Below are positions 1 through 5,488 of a DNA stretch of 5,488 nucleotides, piece by piece. The stretch's first letter is position 1. Each line of letters begins with the position of its first letter. The position numbers and the translations under genes were made by a program. The notes beneath the pieces are model-generated. The model did no database searches, was not told the origin of the DNA, and saw only the letters and a program-made list of their open reading frames with translations. Source of the stretch: Sulfuritalea sp. (GTDB lineage Bacteria; Pseudomonadota; Gammaproteobacteria; Burkholderiales; Rhodocyclaceae); assembly GCA_026399445.1 (NCBI GenBank), contig JAPLRA010000329.1, forward strand, positions 4,959-10,446, read 5' to 3'.

Positions 1-836
1 TTGATGAAGTCGGCTTCGCCGACCGAGACGCCGCCGCTGGTGATGATCGCATCGGCGCAACCCGCCGCTTCGCGGAAGGCTGCTTCCAGTGAAGCGGGGT
101 CGTCCTTCACCACGCCCATGTCAATTACCTCGCAGTTGAGGCGGGTGAGCATGCCCCACAGCGTGTAGCGGTTGCTGTCGTACACTGCGCCGGGCGCCAG
201 CGGCGTGCCGATCGAGCACAGCTCGTCGCCGGTTGAAAACAGCGCGACACGCACGCGGCGGCGCACGGAAAGTTCGGCGACGCCGAGCGAGGCGATGATG
301 CCAATCTCGGCGGGGCGAAGCTTCTTGCCTGCGGGCACGGCCGGTCGACCGGCCTTGAGGTCCTCGCCGGCCCGACGGATGTTCTGTTCTTTGCGTTGGC
401 CGGACGGGATGATGACGACATCGTTCTCGACCCGCACCACTTCCTGGATCACCACGCAATCGACGTCTTGCGGCAGGACGCCGCCGGTCATGATTCTCAC
501 CGTGTCGCCAGGGCCGACTTTCCCTTCGAAGGCGCGGCCGGCAAAGGCGGTGCCGATGTTCTTCAGGCGCGTCTCGCCCGCAGCTTCGTCGCTTGCGGCC
601 AGATCGCAGGAGCGCAGTGCCCAGCCGTCCATGGCCGAGTTGTCGTGGGTCGGCACATCGATCGGCGAGATGACGTCCTCGGCCAGGACCCGATCCAATG
701 CCTGGCGGACGAATACACGCTCATGGCCGCTGACGGGCTTCAGCAGGTCGAGGATCAGGTCGCGGGCGCGATCGACGTGCAGCGAGTTGGGGTCGTAGTT
801 GTCGGCGCAGGAGAGGGCTTGGAGGATGGAGGTCAT
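1..836 (-). CDS. moeA: Molybdopterin molybdenumtransferase MoeA, partial (C-terminus beyond left edge)
   Basis: MoeA inserts molybdate into adenylylated molybdopterin (MPT-AMP) to give active molybdenum cofactor in the cytoplasm. The visible 278 residues carry family motifs in the expected order: NSAMDGWA at residues 66-73, the RIMTGGVLPQDVD stretch at 114-126, NIRRAGEDL at 152-160, FSTGDEL at 200-206, YDSNR shortly after, and TSGGVSVGEADF close to the edge. These cover domains I and II and the start of the MPT-binding domain III. MoeA proteins are usually about 400 residues, so roughly 120, including domain IV, are missing because the window ends, not because the gene is broken. The ATG at 836-834 is the only plausible start: no start codon lies close upstream in frame, and the N-terminus (MTSILQ, then YDPNSLHVDRA) looks like related proteins. 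No strong Shine-Dalgarno precedes it. It lies 31 bases after moaA on the same strand, so it is probably co-transcribed with it. Confidence 0.95.
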   Translation of the reverse strand, partial: MTSILQALSCADNYDPNSLHVDRARDLILDLLKPVSGHERVFVRQALDRVLAEDVISPIDVPTHDNSAMDGWALRSCDLAASDEAAGETRLKNIGTAFAGRAFEGKVGPGDTVRIMTGGVLPQDVDCVVIQEVVRVENDVVIIPSGQRKEQNIRRAGEDLKAGRPAVPAGKKLRPAEIGIIASLGVAELSVRRRVRVALFSTGDELCSIGTPLAPGAVYDSNRYTLWGMLTRLNCEVIDMGVVKDDPASLEAAFREAAGCADAIITSGGVSVGEADFI

Positions 837-867
837 GGTGTGGTGCGAATTGGCGGACGGCAGCGGA

Positions 868-1962
868 TCAGCCACCGATGTAGGACATTTCAATTTTTCC
901 AGGAGCGTCGGGCAGCGCGGTGGCGGCCGTGCGAATTTCGGAATAGCGGTCATCGCGTTCGCGCCAGACGGCGGCGATCACGCGTCGCAATTGCTCGTCG
1001 CCGGCACCACGGCGCAATGCACCGCGCAGGTCGTGGCCGCCCTGGGCGAACAGGCAGGTGTAGAGCTGGCCCTCGGTGGATAGCCGGATGCGGGTACAGG
1101 TGGAGCAGAAGGCTTGCGTCACCGACGAGATGACGCCGATCTCGCCGGCGCCGTCCTTGTAGCGCCAGCGTTCGGCGACTTCGCCGTGGTAGTTCGCATC
1201 GATGGCTTCGAGCGGAAACTCTTCATGGATGCGGGCGATGACGTCGGCCGAAGGCAGAACCTCGTCCATGCGCCAGCCGTTGGAACTGCCGACGTCCATG
1301 AATTCGATGAAGCGCAGGATGTGGCCGCTGTTGCGGAAGTGGCGTGCCAGCGGCAGGATCTGGTCGTCGTTGCTGCCGCGCTTGACCACGCAATTCACCT
1401 TGATCGGCGCGAGGCCGGCGGCCGCAGCCGCCTCGATGCCGTCGAGCACGTCGCCGACCGGGTAGTCGACATCGTTCATGCGCTTGAACACGGCGTCGTC
1501 GATGCCGTCGAGGCTGACCGTGACGCGAGTCAGTCCGGCATCCTTCAGAGCACGCGCCTTTTTGGCCAGCAGTGAGCCGTTGGTGGTCAGCGTCAGTTCC
1601 ACCGGCAGCTTCGCCAGCTTTTCGATCAGGTTTTCGATATGCCGGCGCAGCAGCGGTTCGCCGCCGGTGATGCGGATCTTTTCCACACCATGATCGACGA
1701 ATATGTGCGCGACGCGGAAGATTTCCTCGAAGGAGAGCAGGTTGGCGCGCGGCAGGAAGTTGTATTCATGGTCGAACACGGACTTCGGCATGCAATACAC
1801 GCAGCGGAAATTGCAGCGGTCGGTGACTGAGATGCGCAAGTCGCGCACGCGCCGGCCGCGCCGGTCGATCAGCGCGCCGTCGAGCGGAGCAAGGTCGTGG
1901 CCGATGAGCGGCGCGGCCATGGGCGTACTACGGATAGGGATAATTCGGGCCGGGGTTTTCAT
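868..1962 (-). CDS. moaA: GTP 3',8-cyclase MoaA (radical SAM)
   Basis: MoaA uses S-adenosylmethionine and two [4Fe-4S] clusters to convert GTP to 3',8-cyclo-7,8-dihydro-GTP, which MoaC turns into cPMP, the first Moco intermediate. With the ATG at 1962 the protein is 364 residues, normal for the family. The radical-SAM cluster motif CNFRCVYC (Cys50, 54, 57) follows RDLRISVTDR. ITGGEPLLR matches the SAM-binding region. FIEFMDVGSSNGW is typical. The second cluster is supplied by Cys286, Cys289 and Cys303, with the 3 and 14 spacing known from E. coli MoaA. The C-terminus ends in Gly-Gly, which the family needs for activity. Three starts are possible: GTG 2004 (378 aa), ATG 1962 (364 aa) and ATG 1920 (350 aa). 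I prefer 1962 because the following MKTPARIIPI resembles the IIPI-type N-termini of related proteins and because a promoter lies inside the longer version. No start has a clear Shine-Dalgarno. The gene heads a probable moaA-moeA unit. Confidence 0.96.
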   Translation of the reverse strand: MKTPARIIPIRSTPMAAPLIGHDLAPLDGALIDRRGRRVRDLRISVTDRCNFRCVYCMPKSVFDHEYNFLPRANLLSFEEIFRVAHIFVDHGVEKIRITGGEPLLRRHIENLIEKLAKLPVELTLTTNGSLLAKKARALKDAGLTRVTVSLDGIDDAVFKRMNDVDYPVGDVLDGIEAAAAAGLAPIKVNCVVKRGSNDDQILPLARHFRNSGHILRFIEFMDVGSSNGWRMDEVLPSADVIARIHEEFPLEAIDANYHGEVAERWRYKDGAGEIGVISSVTQAFCSTCTRIRLSTEGQLYTCLFAQGGHDLRGALRRGAGDEQLRRVIAAVWRERDDRYSEIRTAATALPDAPGKIEMSYIGG

Positions 1963-1972
1963 CTGATTGCGG

Positions 1973-2001
1973 ACTATAAGCCGCGCGGGCTTTGGAGACA
2001 A
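1973..2001 (-). promoter_or_regulatory. Predicted sigma70-type promoter of moaA(-moeA)
   Basis: On the minus strand a -35 element TTGTCT (2001-1996, 4 of 6 to consensus) and a -10 element TATAGT (1978-1973, 5 of 6) are separated by exactly 17 bases. Transcription would start about 6-8 bases downstream of the -10, near 1966, only a few bases before the ATG at 1962. This gives either a nearly leaderless moaA message starting at 1962 or a leader of about 45 bases before the ATG at 1920. It argues against the GTG at 2004. Seen by consensus match only. Confidence 0.5.
1978..1992. promoter_or_regulatory. Inverted repeat in the moaA promoter spacer
   Basis: AAGCC and GGCTT form 5-base inverted arms around a GCGCG centre. 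The repeat sits almost wholly in the spacer between the predicted -35 and -10 elements of moaA. This is a common place for a repressor or MerR-type activator site, but the arms are short and GC-rich, so chance is possible. No regulator is identified. Confidence 0.2.
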
Positions 2002-2017
2002 CACCTGATCTTGCTGC

Positions 2018-2034
2018 CGCTCGGCGAGCGCCGA
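2018..2034. repeat. Overlapping small palindromes in the divergent intergenic region
   Basis: Two overlapping perfect palindromes lie here: CGCTCG-G-CGAGCG at 2018-2030 and TCGGCG-AG-CGCCGA at 2021-2034. They sit between the moaA promoter and the DUF1800 gene. They could be a protein-binding site or a short hairpin in a DUF1800 operon leader; no known operator is recognised. Confidence 0.25.
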
Positions 2035-2111
2035 AACATGGACTTACAACTCGTCCGGTTTGATCAACAATTCGCTTACAGACGGGGTCGAGGATGCGTT
2101 CCATCAAGTCT

Positions 2112-2115
2112 GGAG
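2112..2115 (+). promoter_or_regulatory. Shine-Dalgarno deciding the DUF1800 start
   Basis: GGAG lies 8 bases before the ATG at 2124, a normal distance. The competing upstream ATG at 2094 has its purine-rich GAGG touching the start codon, too close to work well. The 2124 start also puts the signal peptide right at the N-terminus. Confidence 0.6.
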
Positions 2116-2123
2116 TCCAATCC

Positions 2124-3377
2124 ATGCAATCCGTGTTGCGCATCATCGTGATCATGCTGGCGTCGTCGACCTTGCCTGCGTATGCGGCGTCCATGGGTTC
2201 CATGGGCGCGGATGATGCGCAACACTTGCTGGGCCGGGCCGGCTTCGGTGCGCGCCCCGCAGATCTGGCCGGATTCGCCACGCTATCCCGCGAGGCGGCG
2301 ATTGAACGCCTGCTGGCGGAGACGCGAGCCGAACCGGTTGCGTCGCCCCCGGCCGAACTGAGCGACTACCTGCCGCCGTCACGCCTGCGCGCCTTGTCCG
2401 ACGAGGAGCGCAAGGAGACGCAGGTTCGCAGCGCGCTGGCGCTGCGCGCCTGGTGGCTCGGCGCCATGCTCGGCGCAGCGACACCGGCCGAACAGTTGCG
2501 CGAACGCATGACCCTGTTCTGGCACAACCATTTTGTGTCCAGCCTGCAGAAAGTCAAAAGCGCGAAGCTGATGCTGGACCAGAATCGTCTGTTGCGTCGG
2601 CACGCACTAGGGCATTTCGGCGAACTGCTGCACGCCGTTGGCAAGGACCCGGCGATGGTGGTCTATCTCGACTCGGCGACCAACCGCAAGGGCAGCCCCA
2701 ACGAGAACTTCGCCCGCGAGGTGATGGAACTGTTCACGCTGGGCGAAGGACATTACACCGAGCATGACGTCAAAGAGGCCGCGCGTGCCTTCACCGGTTG
2801 GAGCATCGAACCGGATACGGGCGAGTTTCGCTGGCGCCCCTTCGCCCACGACAACGGCAACAAGACTGTGCTGGGCGTGAGCGGCAATCTCGATGGCGAT
2901 GCGGTGCTGGATATCCTGCTGGCGCAGCCGCAAACCGCCGAGTTTGTGGTGCGCAAATTGTGGCGCGAGTTCGTCTCGCCGGCCCCGGACGAAAGCGAGA
3001 CGCGTCGGATTGCGCGCCGTTTCCGTGATTCCGGCTACGACATGCGCGTGGCCTTGCGCGAGATCTTCGGCAGCCGGGCGTTCTGGGCTGCGGAGAACCG
3101 CCTGGCGCTGGTCAAGTCGCCGGTGGATTGGGTGCTGGGGACGCTGAATTCATTGGAGGTCGAACCTCCCGAGTCACAACATCTGGCCATTGCCCTGCGT
3201 CAATTGGGGCAGGACCTCTTCGCCCCGCCCAACGTCAAGGGCTGGCCGGGCGGCGAAACCTGGATCAACAGCAGCACGCTGCTGCAGAGGAAACAGCTGG
3301 CCGAACGCCTGCTGCGGCGCGAAGGCCGCATGGGCTTGCGTGAGGTCCTGCTCGATCCCGCGTATCAGCTCAAATGA
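2124..3377 (+). CDS. Exported DUF1800 family protein
   Basis: A DUF1800 (PF08811) protein whose biochemical function is, to my knowledge, not established. With the ATG at 2124 it has 417 residues, at the short end for the family. Residues 1-21 form a Sec-type signal peptide: a hydrophobic stretch (RIIVIMLASSTLP) and an Ala-Tyr-Ala site at 19-21, so the product is probably periplasmic or further exported. Family landmarks follow in order: HLLGRAGFG at 34-42, FWHNHF at 132-137, SPNENFAREVMELFTLGEG at 191-209, ARAFTGW at 220-226, HDNGNKTVLG at 242-251, KSPVDW at 331-336 and PPNVKGWPGG at 368-377. All conserved blocks are present and uninterrupted, so the gene looks intact. An alternative start at 2094 would add ten residues and bury the signal. 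It is the first gene of a two-gene operon with a DUF1501 gene 10 bases downstream, an arrangement known from many bacteria; the two products probably act together outside the cytoplasm. Confidence 0.93.
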   Translation: MQSVLRIIVIMLASSTLPAYAASMGSMGADDAQHLLGRAGFGARPADLAGFATLSREAAIERLLAETRAEPVASPPAELSDYLPPSRLRALSDEERKETQVRSALALRAWWLGAMLGAATPAEQLRERMTLFWHNHFVSSLQKVKSAKLMLDQNRLLRRHALGHFGELLHAVGKDPAMVVYLDSATNRKGSPNENFAREVMELFTLGEGHYTEHDVKEAARAFTGWSIEPDTGEFRWRPFAHDNGNKTVLGVSGNLDGDAVLDILLAQPQTAEFVVRKLWREFVSPAPDESETRRIARRFRDSGYDMRVALREIFGSRAFWAAENRLALVKSPVDWVLGTLNSLEVEPPESQHLAIALRQLGQDLFAPPNVKGWPGGETWINSSTLLQRKQLAERLLRREGRMGLREVLLDPAYQLK

Positions 3378-3380
3378 GGA
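3376..3380 (+). promoter_or_regulatory. Shine-Dalgarno of the DUF1501 gene, overlapping the DUF1800 stop codon
   Basis: GAGGA lies 7 bases before the ATG at 3388 and shares bases with the TGA stop at 3375-3377. Ribosomes finishing DUF1800 would end on the initiation site of DUF1501, which suggests translational coupling and roughly matched production of both proteins. Confidence 0.65.
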
Positions 3381-3387
3381 CGGCAGC

Positions 3388-4548
3388 ATGAAGCGGCGCG
3401 AGTTCCTGAACTGTCTCCGTGGCGCCGGCCTGCTCGCGCTGGCGCCCAATCTGGCGGCAGCCGTCGGATCGACGCCCTATCAGCGCCTACTGATTCTGGT
3501 TGAGCTCAAGGGCGGCAACGACGGCCTGAATACCGTGGTGCCTTACGCCGATCCGGACTACTACGCCTTGCGGCCACGCATCGGGATCAAGCGTGAAGAG
3601 GTGCTGCCGATCTCCGAGCGGCTGGGCTTTCATCCCTCGCTGCAAGCCTTGCTGCCACTGTGGCAGGCAAAGGAACTGGCGGTGGTGCAGGGCGTCGGCT
3701 ATCCGAATCCCAACCTCTCGCATTTCCGTTCGATCGAAATATGGGACACGGCATCGAAGAGCGACGAGTATCTGCAGCAAGGCTGGCTGGCGCGCAGTTT
3801 CGTGCGGACGCCGCCGCCGAGTGCGTTTGCCGCTGATGCGGTGGTGGTCGGCAGCCAGGACATGGGGCCTTTCGTCGGCGGGCGGCGCGTGGTGGTCTTG
3901 TCCAATCCGGAGCAATTCGGCCGCCTGGCGCGCCTCGCGGAAGGCGGCGGCGCCATGGGCGGCGGGGCGCTGGCGCACATCCAGCGCGTCGAGGCCGACA
4001 TCCGGCAGGCGGCGGCGAAACTCAATACGACAGGGCCGGCCTTTGCCTTCAGCACCGAGTTTCCGCGCACCGGATTCGGGGCGACGGTCAAAACCGCCTG
4101 CCAGGTAGCGGGAAGCGGCGCCGAGGTGGCTGCGCTGCGTCTGACGCTGGCTGGCTTCGATACGCATCAGAACCAGCCGGGAACACATGGCAACTTGCTG
4201 AAAGAGTTGGCCGAAGGTCTATCCGCGCTGCGCTCGGCGCTGATCGAACTCAAGCTGTGGGACCGCACTCTGGTGATGACCTACGCCGAGTTCGGCCGGA
4301 GGCCGAAGGAGAACCAGAGCAATGGCACCGATCACGGCACCGCCAATGTGCATTTCGCCATGGGGGGCGCCGTGCGCGGCGGCGTATATGGCGAGTCGCC
4401 GAACCTGGCGCGGCTCGACGCCAGTGGCAATATGGAATTCAATGTCGATTATCGCCGGCTCTATGCCACCGTGCTGGATCGCTGGTGGCGTCTGGAATCA
4501 CGGGACGCGCTGGGTACCCGCTTTGCGCCTCTGGATTTTTTGGCCTGA
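3388..4548 (+). CDS. Tat-exported DUF1501 family protein (alkaline-phosphatase-like fold)
   Basis: A 386-residue DUF1501 (PF07394) protein. The family is assigned to the alkaline phosphatase/sulfatase-like superfamily, but I know of no settled activity. The N-terminus MKRREFLNCLRGAGLLALAP is a twin-arginine signal (RREFL, then a mildly hydrophobic stretch) with an Ala-rich cleavage region near residues 23-25, so it is probably exported folded through Tat. Landmarks: ELKGGNDGLNTVVPY at 39-53, HFRSIEIWDTAS at 112-123, GFDTHQNQPGTHGNL at 257-270, MTYAEFGRRPKENQ at 297-310, NGTDHGTANV at 312-321, MGGAVRGGVYG at 325-335 and DYRRLYATVLDRWW at 354-367. Asp45, Asp258, His260, Asp315 and His316 are plausible metal ligands by analogy with the superfamily; that is inference. 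The ATG at 3388 is chosen because it begins the Tat signal and has a good Shine-Dalgarno; upstream in-frame starts would read through the DUF1800 gene. Length is typical and no damage is seen. Confidence 0.94.
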   Translation: MKRREFLNCLRGAGLLALAPNLAAAVGSTPYQRLLILVELKGGNDGLNTVVPYADPDYYALRPRIGIKREEVLPISERLGFHPSLQALLPLWQAKELAVVQGVGYPNPNLSHFRSIEIWDTASKSDEYLQQGWLARSFVRTPPPSAFAADAVVVGSQDMGPFVGGRRVVVLSNPEQFGRLARLAEGGGAMGGGALAHIQRVEADIRQAAAKLNTTGPAFAFSTEFPRTGFGATVKTACQVAGSGAEVAALRLTLAGFDTHQNQPGTHGNLLKELAEGLSALRSALIELKLWDRTLVMTYAEFGRRPKENQSNGTDHGTANVHFAMGGAVRGGVYGESPNLARLDASGNMEFNVDYRRLYATVLDRWWRLESRDALGTRFAPLDFLA

Positions 4549-4563
4549 ACCGCCTGTTTCAGG
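4544..4563. terminator. Weak hairpin at the DUF1501 end; doubtful terminator
   Basis: CCTGAA (4544-4549) and TTCAGG (4558-4563) form a perfect 6-base stem with an 8-base loop, overlapping the DUF1501 stop codon. No T-run follows the stem on either strand; the only run, TTTTTT, comes before it on the plus strand. It may slow or end transcription between the two convergent units, but it is not a typical intrinsic terminator. I see no better candidate in 4549-4613. Confidence 0.2.
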
Positions 4564-4613
4564 TGAAGAAGCAACGCAGGCAGAACGCACCCGCGCCTCA
4601 GGTCAAATAGACG

Positions 4614-5488
4614 TCAGACCAGCAGCGAACCTGGATCGAAGGTCGTATCGGCCGCTTGCTCGGGGGTGGGGGATACTCCCTTGTCCAGAAGCTTGCGGCC
4701 GCTCATGTGGTCGCCCGGCTGGTTCAGCGAGTCGATGGCGATCAGTTTCCCGGCTTTGAAGTAGTAGGCCGAGAACTTGCTGCTTGTCGCGTCACCGCGG
4801 GTCACCACGCGATCGAAGCCCGCGGTCAGCCCCGCCATCTGCAGCTTGACGTCATATTGATCGGACCAGAACCACGGTGCCGCATTGAAGGGTCGTTCGC
4901 GGCCCAGCAACGCGGTGGCGGCGGACTTGCCCTGCTCAAGGGCGTTCTGCACCGACTCGAGACGGCGCAGGCTGCCGTCGTCCAGGCGCCGCACTGCGCA
5001 GTCGCCGGCGGCGACGATGGCCGGGTCGGAGGTACGGCCGCAGGCGTCGACCACGATGCCGCCATTCACCTCCAGCCCCGCGGCCTCCGCCAGTTCGGCA
5101 TTGGGAACGATGCCGATGCCGACCAGCAGCAGGTCGGCGGCAAACTCGCGACCGTCGTTTGTCCTGACGGCGGAGATATGGCCTCCCTTGCCGACCAGTT
5201 CCGAAGCCATGGCGCCGAGCACCACTTCGACGCCATGGCTCGTGTGCAGATCCAGGTAGAACTGCGAAATCAGAGATGGAACGACGCGCGCCATGAGGCG
5301 GTCGGCGGCTTCCAGCACGGTGACCTGTTTTCCCTTCTTGCGTGCGACGGCAGCGACTTCGAGACCGATGAACCCGCCGCCGATGATCACCACGTTCTGC
5401 GCGGTTTCCAATGCCGCCGCGATTGCCTTCGCGTCATCCAGCGAGCGCAGGCCGCGCACACCTTGCCACTCGGCTCCGGCCAGCGGCA
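4614..5488 (-). CDS. Ferredoxin/rubredoxin reductase-type FAD-dependent oxidoreductase, partial (N-terminus beyond right edge)
   Basis: The visible C-terminal ~290 residues belong to the putidaredoxin-reductase-like family, FAD enzymes that pass electrons from NAD(P)H to a small ferredoxin or rubredoxin, often serving oxygenases or P450s. The NAD-binding motif VVIIGGGFIGLEVAA is at visible residues 32-46. The acidic residue ending the second strand (VTVLEAADR, Glu59) points to NADH over NADPH. ADLLLVGIGIVPNAELAE and AIVAAGDCA, which contacts FAD, follow. The C-terminal part PWFWSDQYDVKLQMAGL fits the Reductase_C domain (PF14759), and the protein ends in DPGSLLV. Family members are about 400 residues, so roughly 110, including the first GxGxxG FAD motif, lie past the edge. 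The frame is open to the last base; the GTG at 5459 is internal, not a start. It is convergent with the DUF1501 gene, 65 bases away. The partner and substrate pathway cannot be told from this window. Confidence 0.92.
   Translation of the reverse strand, partial: PLAGAEWQGVRGLRSLDDAKAIAAALETAQNVVIIGGGFIGLEVAAVARKKGKQVTVLEAADRLMARVVPSLISQFYLDLHTSHGVEVVLGAMASELVGKGGHISAVRTNDGREFAADLLLVGIGIVPNAELAEAAGLEVNGGIVVDACGRTSDPAIVAAGDCAVRRLDDGSLRRLESVQNALEQGKSAATALLGRERPFNAAPWFWSDQYDVKLQMAGLTAGFDRVVTRGDATSSKFSAYYFKAGKLIAIDSLNQPGDHMSGRKLLDKGVSPTPEQAADTTFDPGSLLV

Noticed and set aside
9..23. Perfect hairpin GTCGGC-TTC-GCCGAC near the left edge
   Set aside because: It lies inside moeA and encodes the conserved Val-Gly-Glu-Ala-Asp of the family motif, so the symmetry is explained by coding.
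172..1133. Long open frames on the plus strand opposite moeA and moaA (172-798, 396-1133)
   Set aside because: They lie antisense to clearly conserved genes, have low-complexity Arg/Ala/Ser-rich translations and no family motifs, as expected of GC-rich shadow frames.
2060..2073. Possible FNR site beginning TTGAT
   Set aside because: Only one half matches; the second half of the TTGAT-N4-ATCAA consensus is absent.
1963..2123. Moco riboswitch or small RNA in the moaA upstream region
   Set aside because: The predicted moaA leader is at most about 45 bases and the region lacks the extended paired structure a Moco riboswitch needs.
1928..2281. 117-codon minus-strand frame across the divergent intergenic region
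   Set aside because: It overlaps the 5' part of the DUF1800 gene and the moaA start region, with no plausible motif; a shadow frame.
3374..3376. ATG overlapping the DUF1800 stop (ATGA) as the DUF1501 start
   Set aside because: It is out of frame with the DUF1501 protein; the in-frame ATG at 3388 has the Tat signal and a proper Shine-Dalgarno.
3487..4188. 233-codon open frame on the minus strand opposite the DUF1501 gene
   Set aside because: Antisense to a conserved protein; the translation is Arg/Gln/His-rich with no recognisable domain.

Overview
This is a GC-rich (roughly 60-65% by eye), densely coding bacterial chromosomal segment with five protein genes, two of them cut by the window edges. 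The MoaA and MoeA sequences, the GC level and the coding style suggest a betaproteobacterium, perhaps Rhodocyclaceae-like. That placement is inferred from remembered family resemblance, not from a search. I see no rRNA, tRNA, CRISPR array, insertion sequence or phage-like gene, and no stretch over 300 bases without a gene.

Left part (minus strand, 1-1962): a two-gene molybdenum cofactor (Moco) unit. moaA (868-1962) is the radical-SAM GTP 3',8-cyclase that starts Moco synthesis. It is followed after 31 bases by moeA (836 down to the left edge), the molybdenum insertase of the last common step; its C-terminal part lies outside the window. A good sigma70-like promoter (TTGTCT, 17-base spacer, TATAGT) lies just upstream of the preferred moaA start.

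Middle (plus strand, 2124-4548): divergent from moaA is a compact two-gene operon. It encodes a DUF1800 protein with a Sec-type signal peptide and a DUF1501 protein with a twin-arginine (Tat) signal. The second gene's Shine-Dalgarno overlaps the first gene's stop codon, so the two are probably translationally coupled. The pairing recurs in many bacteria but to my knowledge has no settled biochemical role. It is the least understood content here.

Right part (minus strand, 4614-5488): the C-terminal ~290 residues of a ferredoxin/rubredoxin-reductase-type NADH:FAD oxidoreductase, convergent with the DUF1501 gene. Its N-terminal FAD-binding part is beyond the right edge. Nothing in the window shows its electron-acceptor partner.

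The three units look functionally independent. Moco synthesis is cytoplasmic, the DUF1800/DUF1501 pair is exported, and the reductase is a soluble cytoplasmic flavoprotein. The divergent intergenic region 1963-2123 holds the moaA promoter, small palindromes and the signals for the DUF1800 operon.
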